Assembly (NCBI GenBank): GCA_037954665.1
Contig: JBBMOL010000072.1
Span: 2,258,340-2,322,339 of the forward strand
Length of the DNA stretch: 64,000 nucleotides
Origin: Laguncularia racemosa
Taxonomy: Eukaryota > Streptophyta > Magnoliopsida > Myrtales > Combretaceae
Direction: 5' to 3'
This document shows, one piece after another, positions 12,605 through 25,524 of this stretch. Below the pieces are notes generated by a model. That model was given only the letters and a program-made list of their open reading frames with translations. It was not told the DNA's origin and did no database searches. Numbering within the stretch: the stretch's first letter is position 1; the number at the start of each line of letters is the position of its first letter. A program made the translations under genes and the position numbers.

Positions 12605-13047
12605 TCAAGGGCGTGATATCAAACCAAGACCCCTCCAAGCAAAACAAATCGCCTGAGAGAAACAAGCGTGCCATCAATAAATTTCGAAAGCAAGCTCCCG
12701 GTCCTCTTCAGATTGATTCGACTCCCAATCATGGTGGCCTGGCAGATGCTATTACTTCTCCATCCCATTTGAGTAAATCGACAGTGATCCCACTTCTAAC
12801 TCCGGTTTATGTATGCCCGAACTCGAGTTCCGATCCCGAAGAAGGTAACAAAAATGATAATAAGTTGAGACGTGTTGATGGTTGTTCCAGGAAATTGAGT
12901 GATGAGCAAGAGCAACGTTGTGAGGTCAAGAGAGGAGGTGTTTTTCCTTTTGGTTCGCCGCTCAAAATCACTCCACCTTCTTCTCCTTCTAAGTTGGTTG
13001 ATCCTCGTCCTTTATTGACGATGCTCCAGAAAAATATCATGCTATAG
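12601..13047 (+). CDS. Uncharacterised 148-residue protein, single exon
   Basis: I do not recognise a family. The frame is uninterrupted for 148 codons in a patch clearly less AT-rich than its surroundings, and its codon use looks coding. The N-terminus is basic (MIKGVISNQDPSKQNKSPE...RNKRAINKFRK). The middle has a hydrophobic STVIPLLTPVYVCP segment. A charged stretch follows (DPEEGNKNDNKLRR). The C-terminus is Pro/Ser-rich (GSPLKITPPSSPSK) and ends PLLTMLQKNIML. There is no signal peptide and no convincing membrane helix; the SP/TPP motifs look like phosphorylation-prone disordered sequence. The start is the first ATG of this frame, just after two uORFs. No intron is needed. Probably a real small plant gene of unknown function, possibly nuclear because of its basic clusters. 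It could instead be a relic. Confidence 0.6.
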   Translation: MIKGVISNQDPSKQNKSPERNKRAINKFRKQAPGPLQIDSTPNHGGLADAITSPSHLSKSTVIPLLTPVYVCPNSSSDPEEGNKNDNKLRRVDGCSRKLSDEQEQRCEVKRGGVFPFGSPLKITPPSSPSKLVDPRPLLTMLQKNIML

Positions 13048-13955
13048 TTTTAGGACCTTGCAGTGATTAATGATTAATGATATGCATGTGCGTGTTAATT
13101 TCTTGGCTAATTCAAATTCCATAAATTGGTATTCATTGTATTGTTTTTGTTAGACGACTCTGTTTAATCTACTCTAGGTACACTTTTGATTAATTTTGTT
13201 TAACTCTTTTTTTTTTAATTACTACTATGGATGGCTCATTTGTTCCCTATTTTCAAGTTAAAGTGTAGGGTGATAGGATACAAATCCCGACTTTATATCT
13301 TATCGTGTAATTATAAATTTTAAAAATTTAGAATCAAAACTTACAATATAATCTATTAATATACTTAAAATATGTACTTTTTAGGTATTATATATAACCT
13401 GTAAACTTTTCTTTTTTACAATAATATGAGTTTTAAATGGGAGATTTGAAATAGATTTGATGATTTAATCAAGTATTGCCCTAAATAGAATGTAAGTTAG
13501 GCCTACTTGGATGAATTTTTATCATATTTTCAAATACATTATATTTATTATATACATTATACGAGCTAGATTCATCTTTATATATATATATAAAGTCAGA
13601 ATTTATTCTATAATTTCTAATACTCAGTCCAAAAGTAACCCGATCATCCAAGATGCGACAGCTTCTAAGGTTTCAAAGGTTGCAATGCACATGCTAATTG
13701 TATCTACCGGTGCAAGGAAGTTTTTCCAAAATACGAGTTCTACTGGCTAATAAACATCCAGAATTCCAGACAATACAAATGACACTTTTATAGCAAGAGC
13801 ATATAATATGCATAATATCAAAAATAATCTTTCTTGTTGATAAATGTAAGAGATAAAAAATTAATCACTTTTGTTACATCAACATGTATCATGAAATATT
13901 AATCACTTGAAAAATTAGGTTGTCTTCTAGTGAACTACATACATTATACATGTTG
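13048..13955. other. Intergenic DNA downstream of the 12601 gene
   Basis: The first ~150 bases are plausible 3' UTR. The rest is AT-rich with a short (TA)n near 13582. No other gene is seen. Confidence 0.4.
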
Positions 13956-15012
13956 ATGTTAGTACAACAAGCAATATAAGAAGAATTGGATGATTTAGTA
14001 TAAGGACATTAGGACAGTATAATCATTTTGTACCACGTTTTGTTTATTTAATACTGAATATGGATTTTTGTGATACATTTATTTTGTATCAAGCAAAAAG
14101 AGAGAGATGAAGTCTATCATAATTAAGAACTTGGATTATTTTTAAAATTTTGAAGATATATTTATTTTATACTATCACTAGTATAAATTTTCTAACTTTA
14201 ATACAATACCTCATGAGCCCTTTTGTCCAACTTAGGCTAATATATAAACCAAACAATAAAGAATTTGTCAATTATTGTACCACAGGAACATGCCTACCAA
14301 ACAATATATAAGTGCATGTTCTAGAGTTTTTTTTTTTTAAGCAGTGGGGTGTTGCTCAACATATTTAAACATGGAGAGACTTATCATACACATCCTACAC
14401 TCTTATAAAATCAAGCTTTTTGGCTTGGAAATGGATTATCTAAAGTTATATTTCTTAAATTTATCCCTTAAAATGCTATCACATGTAATTAATAATTAAA
14501 ATTATAATAAAAAAATAACATCATAATAATGTCACAGAATATTTTTAAAAAATCTAAATAATCCCAACTATTGATTTGTTAATTTAAAAAAATTTAGAGA
14601 AAATAACTTTAGAAGATGTCTATCCACTCCCTACCAATGAGTTGAGCTTTATGGTAATGAATATATTTACCTAAATAAAGCACCTACCGGGATCAGCAAG
14701 ATGATTAGTTTAATATCCCTCGGAGTTTTGGATTCCCTGTCCAACTCCTTCTACTACCACACCCTCCCTAACCAACCCAACTCTACGGTAATGCTTTTTA
14801 TGTTTAATGCTTTGCACAAAATGTCAATGACCAATTTGAAGATCTTCAGTCTCAAATCTCTTCCAAGCAATGCCAATTGTCCAACTTGATGGTCATTTCT
14901 TTCTATCCCTTTACTGTCTACCTCACTCTTAGCTTCCTTTTTGCTTGTTCATGACTTTTGATGTTTGTTGTTTTATCCTATTGCTGTTGTCTTATGTTTT
15001 TTGTTAATTGTT
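13956..15012 (+). repeat. R1 copy 2, uninterrupted
   Basis: Second copy of R1, same orientation as copy 1 and about 4 kb away. It shares the block 'actagtataaattttcta', the block 'aagtgcatgttc' and the coding-like NVNDQFEDLQSQISSKQ patch at 14820-14870. It lacks the 1.4-kb LTR found in copy 1. Ends are approximate; no target duplication was found. Confidence 0.6.
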
Positions 15013-17899
15013 ACTTTTAAAAAAAAAATGTATACTCCTTAACTTATCGTTACTATGCAATATACTATATTTGTATATTTTACTACTCCATGTCCTCAAT
15101 TTCTCCTTTTCCGCTCAGCATCTCAATGTCATGGGGGAAGGCTTGTTATGGACTTAAACACTTGTTTAAGAATTTTTTACAGTGATAAAGGGGGATACAT
15201 GATCCTAAAAGATGGCATATTAAATTCATATTTAAGTACCTGTAAATTTTAATAATGACATTACTTATTGAGTTTATACAGTTCTATCCAAAAGAACTTT
15301 GGTTTGTATTATTAGCTTGGGCTTCAAAAGATTTTTGCTAGCGTAGTTTTAAGTGACTTTCGGTTGGACAAATTTCGATTTAGTCACACAAGGAAGCCCC
15401 GTCGGTAGCTTTTTGTTGTTCTTGACTTCGATCGACCGAAGCCCCATTTCGTCGGGCCGAAGTCTTAGTATACAAAGATCTACAAGCAGCACATCCGACC
15501 CAAGTCGGAGTTTTCTTGGATGGTTTTGCCCTTCCCTTGGTCAATAAGTAAGGGCCCGTGTAGACAAAGTGGAAGTAACAATGTGTGATATAATTCTTGT
15601 ATTGTACTCAAGAGCTTACTTTATCCTTCAACACTCTGTTTAGCAACTTTTCATCAAGCTACACAGCTGACAGAGAGAAAGACTGTGTGTAAAAAGTGAG
15701 TGAAATTTATATAAGATCAATTTTTTAAGTGAGTCTAAGTTTGATTATGAAATTACAAAATAATAATAAAATGTCTTCTTTAAAATATCATGGAAAATAG
15801 GAACTAAAGCGAATAGTATTAAATCTTACAATACATAGGATCATTTTTTATTGAATGGTCTCTTTTATTTATACAAAAAAAAAATTAAAACTTTTGAAAA
15901 GCTTATAACTATGTTCCTTGCTTTCTAACTGTCTAAATCTATATCTTCGTTGCATTTGAGCTATTTATTTTACGCACATTCTTCCTTTGAACAAATTGAA
16001 CTATAGCTTATATTGTATTCTTTTATTTATTATTCGTTACTCTAACAAATCTAGTAGAACACATTTACATTTATGTTCTTTAAGCACAGATAATCACTAT
16101 CTCTTTTAACTTCCTTAGCTAAGTTGGCTCTTTAAATTAATTAACAAAAATTGCAAAGTTAATATATTTGAACAGACCCAATTTACCCTCCTCCCCCTTG
16201 GATGCAGTGTATCTTAAAGGAGTTACATATCCACTATGAATGAAGACCCTTTTTTTTTCTATCTAGGATGTGCGTCAAATGAAAAATAAGATAACGACAT
16301 TACTTTATCCACTTCAAAATTGGAAAAAAATGTTACCTTGTCCACTATGTGTCTTTTAAACTTTTTTTCTATCGAGGGTGTACCAAATGCTTAAACCAAA
16401 CAGTCGCACACAAAGAGGACCGCATCTACCTGATATTTATTAAACTTCCCTATCATCTAATCAACTTATTTTGACCCTTCGCCTTTTGGTATACGAATTT
16501 ATATTAAAAAATGACATACTAAATGAAGGTTACAGATTCGATAAAGACTAAGAAAGCTAGAATACCAACGCTGATGGCAGTTATCTTAGCCGATTAATTT
16601 TCCAATATACTAGTTTCAAATATAGGATAAAAATGATCCTATTTGGATTCTTCTCTTATAATTCCTTCAGCAATTCAAATATGTGCTCAAGGTTTACCAA
16701 ATTGCTTCATATAGGAGTTTTGAGCTACAGCTCGGGAAAGTTGTAGGCTATACAAAAGGGAGAAATCCAAATTCAAGATGAACAGGCTTATAGATGTCTC
16801 CTAAGCCGTTTTAACGCTCCAAGTGGCTAATCTGAGAATTAGGCCCCAGAAACAAAAGGAAGAAATTATATCCAATTTAACATAGTATTCTCTCCCTTGG
16901 TGTTGGAATGGGTATTCTTTTTTCTAACAAAGTACTCATGAAGCATTTATTCGGTCGTTCATTCTATCCACTGCTATTCAATACTACCGCCGCCGCCGCC
17001 GCCGCCGCCACCCACAAAAATACTGCCCTCCTCCACACCGCCTTGGAGGGTAACAGGGTACTTGCTCCTTATTAAGAATAAAATATTTATTCAATCATCG
17101 TCCATCCCTTCCACCATCCTCCTCCACAACCACCTTAATTAGCCACCACCAGAGTGGCAACCATCAACCAATTCATCATTTTTAAATCCTAAAACTCCTA
17201 TTAAGTGCCCACCCACAAGGGGTGGCACAGGAACGGTCACAATCAATGCCACCAAGGCACTTGTTAAATCACAGCTTAAAAAGGGACAACCCCAGTCTAA
17301 GTTGCCAACCTGGTCTATGGTCGCCTCAGCAACCCGCTCATTAAGTGGCAATGTTGATGATAGGCGATTCCGTGGTTTCTAGGTTGAGGTTGAATAAAAT
17401 ACTAATCCCATGGGTATATTTCTTCCCAACCAGCATAGGAGCGGTGGGAACACTCATTCCCGAAATGTGCATTCCATTTTCCCCTCAAAATTCATCACCA
17501 AATCTAGAGCACCAAAGCACGTCAGTGGGGAAAAAGGAGTACACTGGCTGATAAATAGTCAAAACAAGAAAGTAGTTTAAAGATAAATAACAAAAATGTC
17601 CAGAAATATCAGGTACATGGACCATTTTCATCAGAGCAGTAAAAAGAAATAACTTCGGGAAAGCTCCTTGGTTATCCATCCATTTCAAGGCCGCAAAGTA
17701 CCTCTCCATATGTACACTAGGCCAACTCACCCAAGGCTTTACTAGTATCAAGCATTTATGACTTTCTAGCCTCAAGCTCTCACTCAAGAATAATTGCAGC
17801 AAGGAGAAATACAGTAAACCCAATAACATCTCAGTAAGTTGCTCTTTCAAACATCCTCGTAGTGCAGCATGACTGATATTGAAGATACTCTTAACAAAA
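15013..17899. other. Intergenic DNA; includes the TFIIA 3' UTR and (CCG)n
   Basis: A GC-richer patch at 15330-15560 has an open frame but no recognisable product. A (CCG)n microsatellite lies at about 16987-17009. From about 17450 to 17899 the sequence is probably 3' UTR of the minus-strand TFIIA gene. The 121-codon minus frame at 17485-17850 falls within it and is not a separate gene. Confidence 0.45.
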
Positions 17900-19144
17900 C
17901 TAAAAGTCGAATTCTCCTGTTGCCTGCATCAGAAATACACAAGTGTTAAGAGTTATCTACGATAAGCATGAGCCATCAACTGCTATATTTATGTCCAGCC
18001 AAAGCTGCTCTACAAACACATACACACCTTATTGAAAAGGATGTCCTTGTTGTTTATGTGCATTATACCATCCTTCAGTGTACACTTCCACCTGCTCTTT
18101 GTGCGTGTAACCTGGCACCGTAAACATAATTAATAGCAAAGTCTCAAATTGCATGACAAACCATTAAAGATCTCTGACAACAAAAATTAACACAACATGA
18201 GACCTAGCAAGTATTGCAGTTGCCCTTGAAAAAACATAAAGAAATCTCGTTCAAACATCTACAAAACAGAAGTGTCTCAGAAACATCAAATTTCCAAGTG
18301 TTACACCCCCCAGGTCAAAACTAAACCCAAATGTAGTTGACTACCTTGTCAAACTGCGCCAACACTAGATGCTGGGTGTTTAGCTCCTCTCCTTGATCCA
18401 CATCATCCAAATCATCATCATCATTCTCATTGAGTGGAGGCTCGTCGTCATCGTCATCCTCTCCAAGGTCAGGCTGAGTGCCTGGTGCAGGTGTTCCAGC
18501 CTGCAATTCTGCAGAAAGAAAAATGCATGAATAATATTATTATTACTACATCAAGTGATTCATATATCCAAGTGGCAAAGAGACATGCCAATGAAGAATA
18601 ATGGATATTCACAAATCATACCATTGGGAGCCGGTGTGTTTGCAATGTTGTAATCTTCAGTAACCACTCCTTGATAATTGTATATCTTCACAAGAGTGGA
18701 AATAAGGTCAACAAACAGATAATCAGTAAAATATGCTCTTAAAAAATGCAAGCATAAACCTCATAGATAGGCTATTGAAGAAGACGTGGGCCAAAATAAG
18801 TCATGGCACAAGAAATAAAACCTAACTAGAGAGTGCCTAATGAACGAGTACAGTTTGGATACAAAGAAAAAATTGCTGGAAGAAGCCCATTTTCAAAGCT
18901 CAAACTACACACAGCCTTCCAGTTACAATTTGCACAGCTTGCTTCCAATAGTATAATACTGATGTGTTATACACCAGTACCTAATCCTCTTGAGCTGAAT
19001 TTTCAGAGTACTTTAATCGCCTCTTCATTCATGGAAGTGAAAATCTTTATCAGATTACCAATTGGTGCAAGGAAAAAGAACAAAAATAAAAAGGATCAAA
19101 TTTTTTCTTAATCCTTCAAGTTATCAAATCCAGTAATTCCCCCC

Positions 19145-19185
<41 letters not shown>

Positions 19186-22100
19186 CAGTGCCAAATAGGA
19201 AACAAGTCAACAAGGTGTCCACATTACATAAAATTTTTAGACCATCTAAAAATCAGCATTGGAGGCCTATATATGGTGACATGTCATTTAATAAATTCAA
19301 AGAGGCAAGCTTTTCATATTGCCAACTTAAATTACAAGACACACCAAAGTTGTGACGCTATCAGAGTCAATAACCAGAGAACAATATATACTCATAAAAG
19401 TTTGCCAATAGCAATTTTTCTTTAACCTTCCTTCTGTCCACACTCACAAGGCTAAATAGGAATAAGAATTTGAGTATGGAAAAGAAAGACATGGCATGTC
19501 GATGCAGTTACTAATGTGCCTCCACGTAGAAGCCTAGGGAAGTTTGATGTGTCTATTGCTAATACCATATTAAGACAGATTTTCAGTAACTACATAATTT
19601 GCATGAGTGTATCACAAGACTGATCCGCATAACTGCATCTGCCATGCTAAACTGGTTTACCCAATAAGGACAAGAACTAGTGATCTGCTTTGACATGTAT
19701 GCTCATAGTTTTCTATTACCGCAATACATACATTGGGCGTAGAGAGCATGTCATCATAAGGATCTGGAATCGGGCCATCAACTTGGGGAATTTTCACAGT
19801 TGGCCTATCTACACTTGTCATTTTCTCTCCATTTCCCAACCTCACTTGATCATGCCTCCCAAACAAAGTGCTCCCCTGAAAGTTAATAAATCAAAGAATT
19901 AAATACCACCACATAGGATCAGCATACTTGAAAGCACAATTGAAATGCCAAAAGGAGAAAAAGAAAATAGCTACTAATATCATTTGGTATGAACAACATA
20001 ACATAAGAAGCATTCTTAGTACAGTAAAAGATACTCAAGTTATTCATATGGAACGAAAATCCTCATTGGAAATGATTTTGTCATAAGCTCACAAGAAACA
20101 TGCTTTTCCAAGCGAAAGAGTTCTTTTTCTTTATGGGTCATTAAGCTCATTGATTACATGAATTATGTAAAGAATACCTAACTCATAGAGGTTTCTTCTT
20201 CAAGAACAGAAACCACAAAAGATAAGAAATACAAAAAATACTTTTCCAAGTGAAAGCAGTATGATGATATTTGAGCTGTCAATTCTGTAAGTTTATCTAG
20301 CTCTCCAGTCTAAAAGACGTTTCACATCAAAATTTAAACATCATCCAACTGCTAGATCATCAGTCAAAAGATCAGCAGATGTACATCAGGAGCATTACAA
20401 TACATGTTGGCCTAATCATCCCATCTAAAACATCTCCCAGCCAAGCACCATCCTCTTTCAACAAAGAGACTGAACACAGGGATCAATCAACTTTTTTTGT
20501 GTTAAAGGAGGGTTTCTACCCAGAACCATCCTCTTTCAACAAAGAGACAAAACACAGGATTCAACCAACTTTTTTTTTTTTGTGTTAAAGAAGGGTTTCT
20601 ACTGTAATTGAACTGACTATCTGAAGACGCATAAACCACCTACAAGACCAGTCCACCTATGAAATCCAACTTGCGCTGTATAGTAGCCTAAGAAGTAAAA
20701 AGTGACCCTAGTGAGGCTTTTCCTGTTGATTTGGTATGGGTTTGGCAACCAACAACTCATGCAAATTACCATGGAAGTTTCGAGGCTTTAATTGCTATGC
20801 CAACCCCAAAGTAGGTCAACCAAAATCACAACAAATCATCAATCAAATTGCATCACAGACCCTTAAACATGCATAATAGGAACAGTAAGAAGACCAATAC
20901 TGTGTTCTCTAATAACCAAGCATTGGACGACCATTCTAGTCTCCCTTCCAAGTGCATCAATTCAGTATCACAGGCAGAACAACCATAAAAGTAAACAATC
21001 AATAGCTTCAGGTGTAAACGTCTTCCCATTCTAAACCTATAACATAGACACTACCCTTCCTCAATATAAAGGTGTATGCATGCATTAATTATAGATCAAG
21101 CTCAGAACTCCAAATGCGATGTTTAAAAGTTTAAGGTGTCAGACCTTGATAATGAGCTAATCCTTTGTTTTGTCCCTTACATATCTATAACTACAAAAAG
21201 ATATTCATATCTCAATCTGCTAATACCTTGGAGAGAGCATCTCCAGCTCCATCTTGCTGCGGTATGTGCCGTCCATTCTGATATGGTGCAGCAAAATCAT
21301 CACGCTTCCTCTTCCCAGCAGAAATGAAGAAATCCTAGAATTTGACCAAAGGTTGAGAGAACTTTATTCAATTCAATATCATATCCTGATGAGAAATACT
21401 CTCTTCCATTTTCATGGTGATGCAATGATGAAGCATCATCAAAGAAGACCATCCCCCAAAAAAATACAACAATGATAGTGGAAAATTTTAGCAACGCACT
21501 TCACTTCATGTCAATAGCATTTACTACCTGAGTAAGGGGTTGATGATTGGCTCCTCTATCTGCCTCATCACGACCTTCCACGTAAGCTAAATCAACAAAA
21601 AAATAGTTGGTAAAGACAACTCTATGCAAAGGGAAGACAAAATTGATTTCCTGATATTGAACTTACCAACATTCACATCAAGACCAGACCTTTGATTCAT
21701 CCAAGAAGAAGGAGGCGGCTGCAAGAACAAAAGATAATCAGTCCTTCATTCACAGGAATAATAGTTCCATTGCAATTATCAAAACAACAAAATCTAAGCT
21801 TTATCAAGAATCAAATATTTACCCCACCAACAGCATTAGCAACTTCAAACCCTTACCTCCCTCAAAAAGAATAACCAAACAACGCCTTTTATGCCATTTG
21901 ATGCATAGAGTATCATAAGCTCAAAGCAAAGGAAAGTGCATGTTGTAGATAAAATAACAAAGCTTCCCTACTACTTAATGCTAATTTAATATGCATACCA
22001 TGTATGGACTAGGCCTTCCTCCCTTTGCCTCAGTGTTGCCACCACCAGAATTGCCAACACCGTCCTGGGAGACTGGAGTAGGATAATCAGAGGGTCCAGT

Positions 22101-23311
22101 AGAAATGTTATACATTGAGTTGTCCACTGAACCCGTAAGAGGAGTTTGTATAGGAGTTTGTAGTGGGGTCTGTATTAAGTAGATCAACATAAGAACAAAC
22201 TATCCAGCATACAACCAGATTTATGCCCAATCAGAGCTAAAGACAACAAGAAACTTACTGGAGGAAAAAGTATCTCTGCCGTAGGAGTCTCGTACTCCTC
22301 TGGCCCCTCATAGGGCACATTGAGATCGTGTACTGGAGTAATTGCAGTACCAGGTAACTGCTTGTTTGCCCCAGACCTATCTACCGGACCAAGAATTACA
22401 CCTGCTTGTATCATCTTTGCAACCCAAATCTATAGTTCCAATGCAAAAAAAGATTAACAACGAGTAGGACTATCCAAAATTCTTGTATTAAAAAAACTAT
22501 CCTAAAACAATTGAGCTGCAAAGTTCTCCTCATGAAATAATCAATCACCAAAATATGAAAGATCCAAAATCCCCAGGAACCTATCAAGTTCCCTCCCAAA
22601 TCTATAATTCCAACACATAATTAACTAAAACTAGGTAACCAATAAAAATTCATACAGGAAAATTGTTTCCTGTAAAACAATCAAGTACCAATCACACAAT
22701 TCCTAAATAACGATACTTATCCAAAAAAAAAAAATCCTAAATAACGATACTGCAATAGTTGTCCCTGCGAATCAATCCCTAAAAATCAGAAGATCCAAAC
22801 AACCCCAAGAACTCATCGACTTCACCTCTTAAATCCATAATCGCGACACAAAGAACTCATAAAACCTAGTAACCAATCAGAATTCACGCTAAAAGGATTC
22901 TTCCCTTTCTATCCGAATGAAACTGCTCAATAGCCCTCTGCCCCACAAAACAACCCCTGAAACCCCAGAACCCTCTAAATTAATCAGACAAACCCAAACA
23001 GAAAGCACATCAACTAGCGTAATAACCGCATTTCAGAAACCGAGCAATCCGTACACCTACCTCTTTCCGACTCATACGAAAACTCAGAAACTACGAATTC
23101 ATCACATATAACACAAAATTCAAATAAAATAGATAAGCAAAAAACCCCATAATAAAAGGGAATTGGAGAGAGGAATGAAAAAAATTACTCCATGAAGCTC
23201 GTTGAGAACTTCTTCACCAGGACCGCCGTTGTTGAACTCATCCCTAACCTTATTAATAACATCATCAATTACACTGACATAAACCGAGCTGGTTGTCGAC
23301 GAAACCGCCAT
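17900..23311 (-). CDS. TFIIA-L: Transcription initiation factor IIA large subunit (alpha/beta precursor)
   Basis: TFIIA binds TBP-TATA complexes and stabilises RNA polymerase II pre-initiation; the large subunit is cleaved to alpha and beta chains in many eukaryotes. I read 11 coding exons: 23311-23189, 22429-22259, 22169-21999, 21718-21667, 21586-21528, 21334-21227, 19875-19732, 18685-18622, 18508-18345, 18111-18028, 17923-17900. All introns are GT-AG, the phases join exactly, and the total is 1164 nt = 387 residues. The N-terminal four-helix-bundle region (about 1-60) includes VYVSVIDDVINKVRDEF and NELHGIWVAKMIQAGV. Linker landmarks are LNVPYEGPEEYETPTAE, KRKRDD, VDGPIPDPYDDMLSTPN and IYNYQG. 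An Asp/Glu-rich stretch (about 314-340) precedes the C-terminal beta-barrel segment NTQHLVLAQFDKVTRTKSRW, which ends at ATGEFDF. Length and landmarks match plant TFIIA-L, and no lesion is seen. The first ATG with the canonical MAVSSTTSSVY start was chosen; a 15-codon upstream frame (23475-23428) may lie in the leader. Confidence is high; the exon 8 acceptor is the least certain junction. Confidence 0.96.
19153..19182. repeat. (GT)n microsatellite in a TFIIA intron
   Basis: About 15 uninterrupted GT dinucleotides within the intron between the 18622-18685 and 19732-19875 exons. Confidence 0.95.
20447..20602. repeat. Tandem duplication, two ~78-bp units, in a TFIIA intron
   Basis: Units at 20447-20524 and 20525-20602 both begin 'accatcctctttcaacaaag' and end with a T-run and 'gggtttctac'. 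They differ by a few substitutions and T-run length. They lie in the 1.35-kb intron upstream of the GSTLFGRHD exon, away from splice sites. Confidence 0.9.
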
Positions 23312-23322
23312 ATCTAATCAAT

Positions 23323-23325
<3 letters not shown>

Positions 23326-23367
<42 letters not shown>
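23326..23367 (-). repeat. (GA)n tract in the TFIIA 5' UTR
   Basis: About 21 CT units on the plus strand, so (GA)n in the transcript, starting 14 bases upstream of the start codon. A second shorter GA run lies at 23519-23539. GA/CT-rich leaders are common in plant housekeeping genes and can bind GAGA/BPC-type factors; the role here is inferred. Confidence 0.8.
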
Positions 23368-23369
<2 letters not shown>

Positions 23370-23586
23370 TCTTCTAAACCAAATTGGAAAGAAGATTTGG
23401 GGATTAGAGACAGGCAATCGGGAATTCCTAAGAAAATTGAGGAGAGATAGCGGGATTTGAGAAGATGATGAGCATGGAGAGCGGGTTCTAGGGTTTGTGT
23501 GAGAGATAGATGTGTGAGAGTGAGAGAGAGAGAGAGAGAAAGGCAATTGGGAGGAACGGACTAGAAATGAAGATTATAGGATGGAA

Positions 23587-23594
23587 TATAAATA
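23587..23594 (-). promoter_or_regulatory. Possible TATA-like element of TFIIA-L
   Basis: TATTTATA on the minus strand (TATAAATA on plus), about 280 bases upstream of the TFIIA-L start. A start of transcription near 23555 would give a leader with both GA tracts. The site reads better on the plus strand, so its direction is unsure. Confidence 0.3.
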
Positions 23595-23599
23595 GATTT

Positions 23600-25524
23600 G
23601 CATCCGCTGATATTTCTGGGTACACGTGTCCTTATTTCGTTTGTTTTAGATGAGCTTTCGGATTGTTCGTTTTTGTATTGGATTTATGGGCTTACCTCGC
23701 AGAATTATCCAAGGAGGCCTCGAGTTTCCTTTGACTCCACTCACTACGAGCTTAATCAAACCCAAACCAAATTTAGTTATTAATCGAGTTTTAAACTCGG
23801 TTTAAATATTAATATTATTTTTATTTTAAAAAATATTTTACATGTAAAATGAGTTAAATTTTAGCTTTTTAAATACCAATTTGAATTAAACTTAAATTTA
23901 AAATTATAAATTTAATCGAATTTAAATATTAAAATTTTAAACCAAGTTTGAAAATTTCAAGCTCAGCTTAAACTTAAGATTAGCGAAATACTATTTGGAC
24001 TCACCTTATTTAGACCAATTGACTGAAAAAGTACAACCATAACAAAGGTAAATTCCACGTACTCATAATATTTCTAAAAAGTTAAAAAATTGCATGCACC
24101 TCGAATCTTTTTAAACCTAATATTGAATCCTGCCACCTTTTTGCTAAGTTGGTTATCTATATGTAACATATAGGTGACATAAACAATTGTATGGCAATTT
24201 GATTTGTTTTATAAATATATTTAAATTAATTAATTAGTAATCATAAAATAAAAATGCAAAAAATTAAATTAAAAAAAAAAGAAGCATCATAAGAGGGAGA
24301 GAGAGAACCAATAATGTCACAACTATAAAGAGGGCTTAGTAGGATTACTTTAAACTTGTCATATAATGTGTACTCTCGCAATATAAAAACTGCATTATAA
24401 ATTAGAATTTGCAAGACCGTAATTGAATATTTTCTCATCCTGTTAACTAATAATACCAAATTATGAAATCAGGTAATTAAAATTGCAAAAAAATAAAAGC
24501 TCAAATGAGTTTTGAAAAAGATAAAAATTTTGGAAATAAAGAGAAAATAAATTTTAACACTTTATTTCTTAATCTAAGTTTAGTTTAAATATACTTTAAA
24601 GTTTATACCTATCATTTAAGACATTATTCTAGAACACTACAAGAAAGACTTTTAAGGGTTAAGCAAAACCATGGGTTAGTGAGTTTCATCCCTCACTATT
24701 ATTGTTTATATAAGGTTATCAAGTATTAATTAGCATATCACGCAACCTATCGACATATAAAATGAATACAGGTATGATGAGTACAAATAACACATCCATG
24801 ATCTATGAGTTTCTAGAACCATGGAAGGTGTAAATTTACATCGTTTACACATCAATTGTCCTTTGTACTTAACCGCATGTAGCACATTACCTTATCCACA
24901 TGAGACTATTTGTAGGCTTGGTCCCACTAAACAAACTTAATAATTAACCTTAGTCAAGAAAAGAGTACCCCAAGGGCTAATCTTGGTGATCTCAACTATG
25001 GAGTATATACCATCAATCAATTAATCAATCAGTTAACAATGTCACTTAGGTCTCAATCAAGGGATGATTTACTAGCTTTGCCTCAAAAAAATCAATTTTA
25101 ATATAATTATCGTCGGCAACCTCGAGAGCACGTATCAAGGTTTTACAAATGATGGCTTCAAGATCATATATCAAGATTTTAGATAAAATTTTCATGAAAA
25201 CATTTCAAAAATATTTGGCAAAACTTTAACACTATGCTCCTTTTGTGTACCTACTAGGTCATAGACATGCAATAGGTATATCCAACTATTTTAGCTAAGA
25301 ATTTAAATTTGTATATTAATAAAGTAATCAAATAAATGATGGTAAAAAAGACAATCAATCATTCCAACAGATAATCAATAGCAATAAGTAGAATAACACG
25401 TAATTAGCAAACAATAAGTGAACAAGTAAATTATTATAATTCCCTCATCTAGGCATAATTGCTCACTTGACACGGTCCTTAGGAACTCTCTAACCTGGGC
25501 ATAAATGAGAATTCTTAAAAGCTA
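23600..25524. other. AT-rich intergenic DNA upstream of TFIIA-L, with a CACTA terminus
   Basis: No gene recognised. 23750-23990 is a very AT-rich stretch with repeated 'gtttaaa' and 'cttaaa' motifs. CACTACAAGAAA at 24635 is listed separately. Confidence 0.45.
24635..24646 (+). mobile_element. CACTA (En/Spm) left terminus
   Basis: CACTACAAGAAA is the canonical CACTA-superfamily terminus in plants, and the next bases (gacttttaagggttaag) fit the usual subterminal style. No matching right end with a 3-bp duplication was found nearby, so it is probably a truncated relic. Confidence 0.5.

Noticed and set aside
17485..17850. 121-codon minus frame as a separate gene
   Set aside because: It lies just past the TFIIA-L stop on the same strand, most likely its 3' UTR, and the product has no recognisable features.
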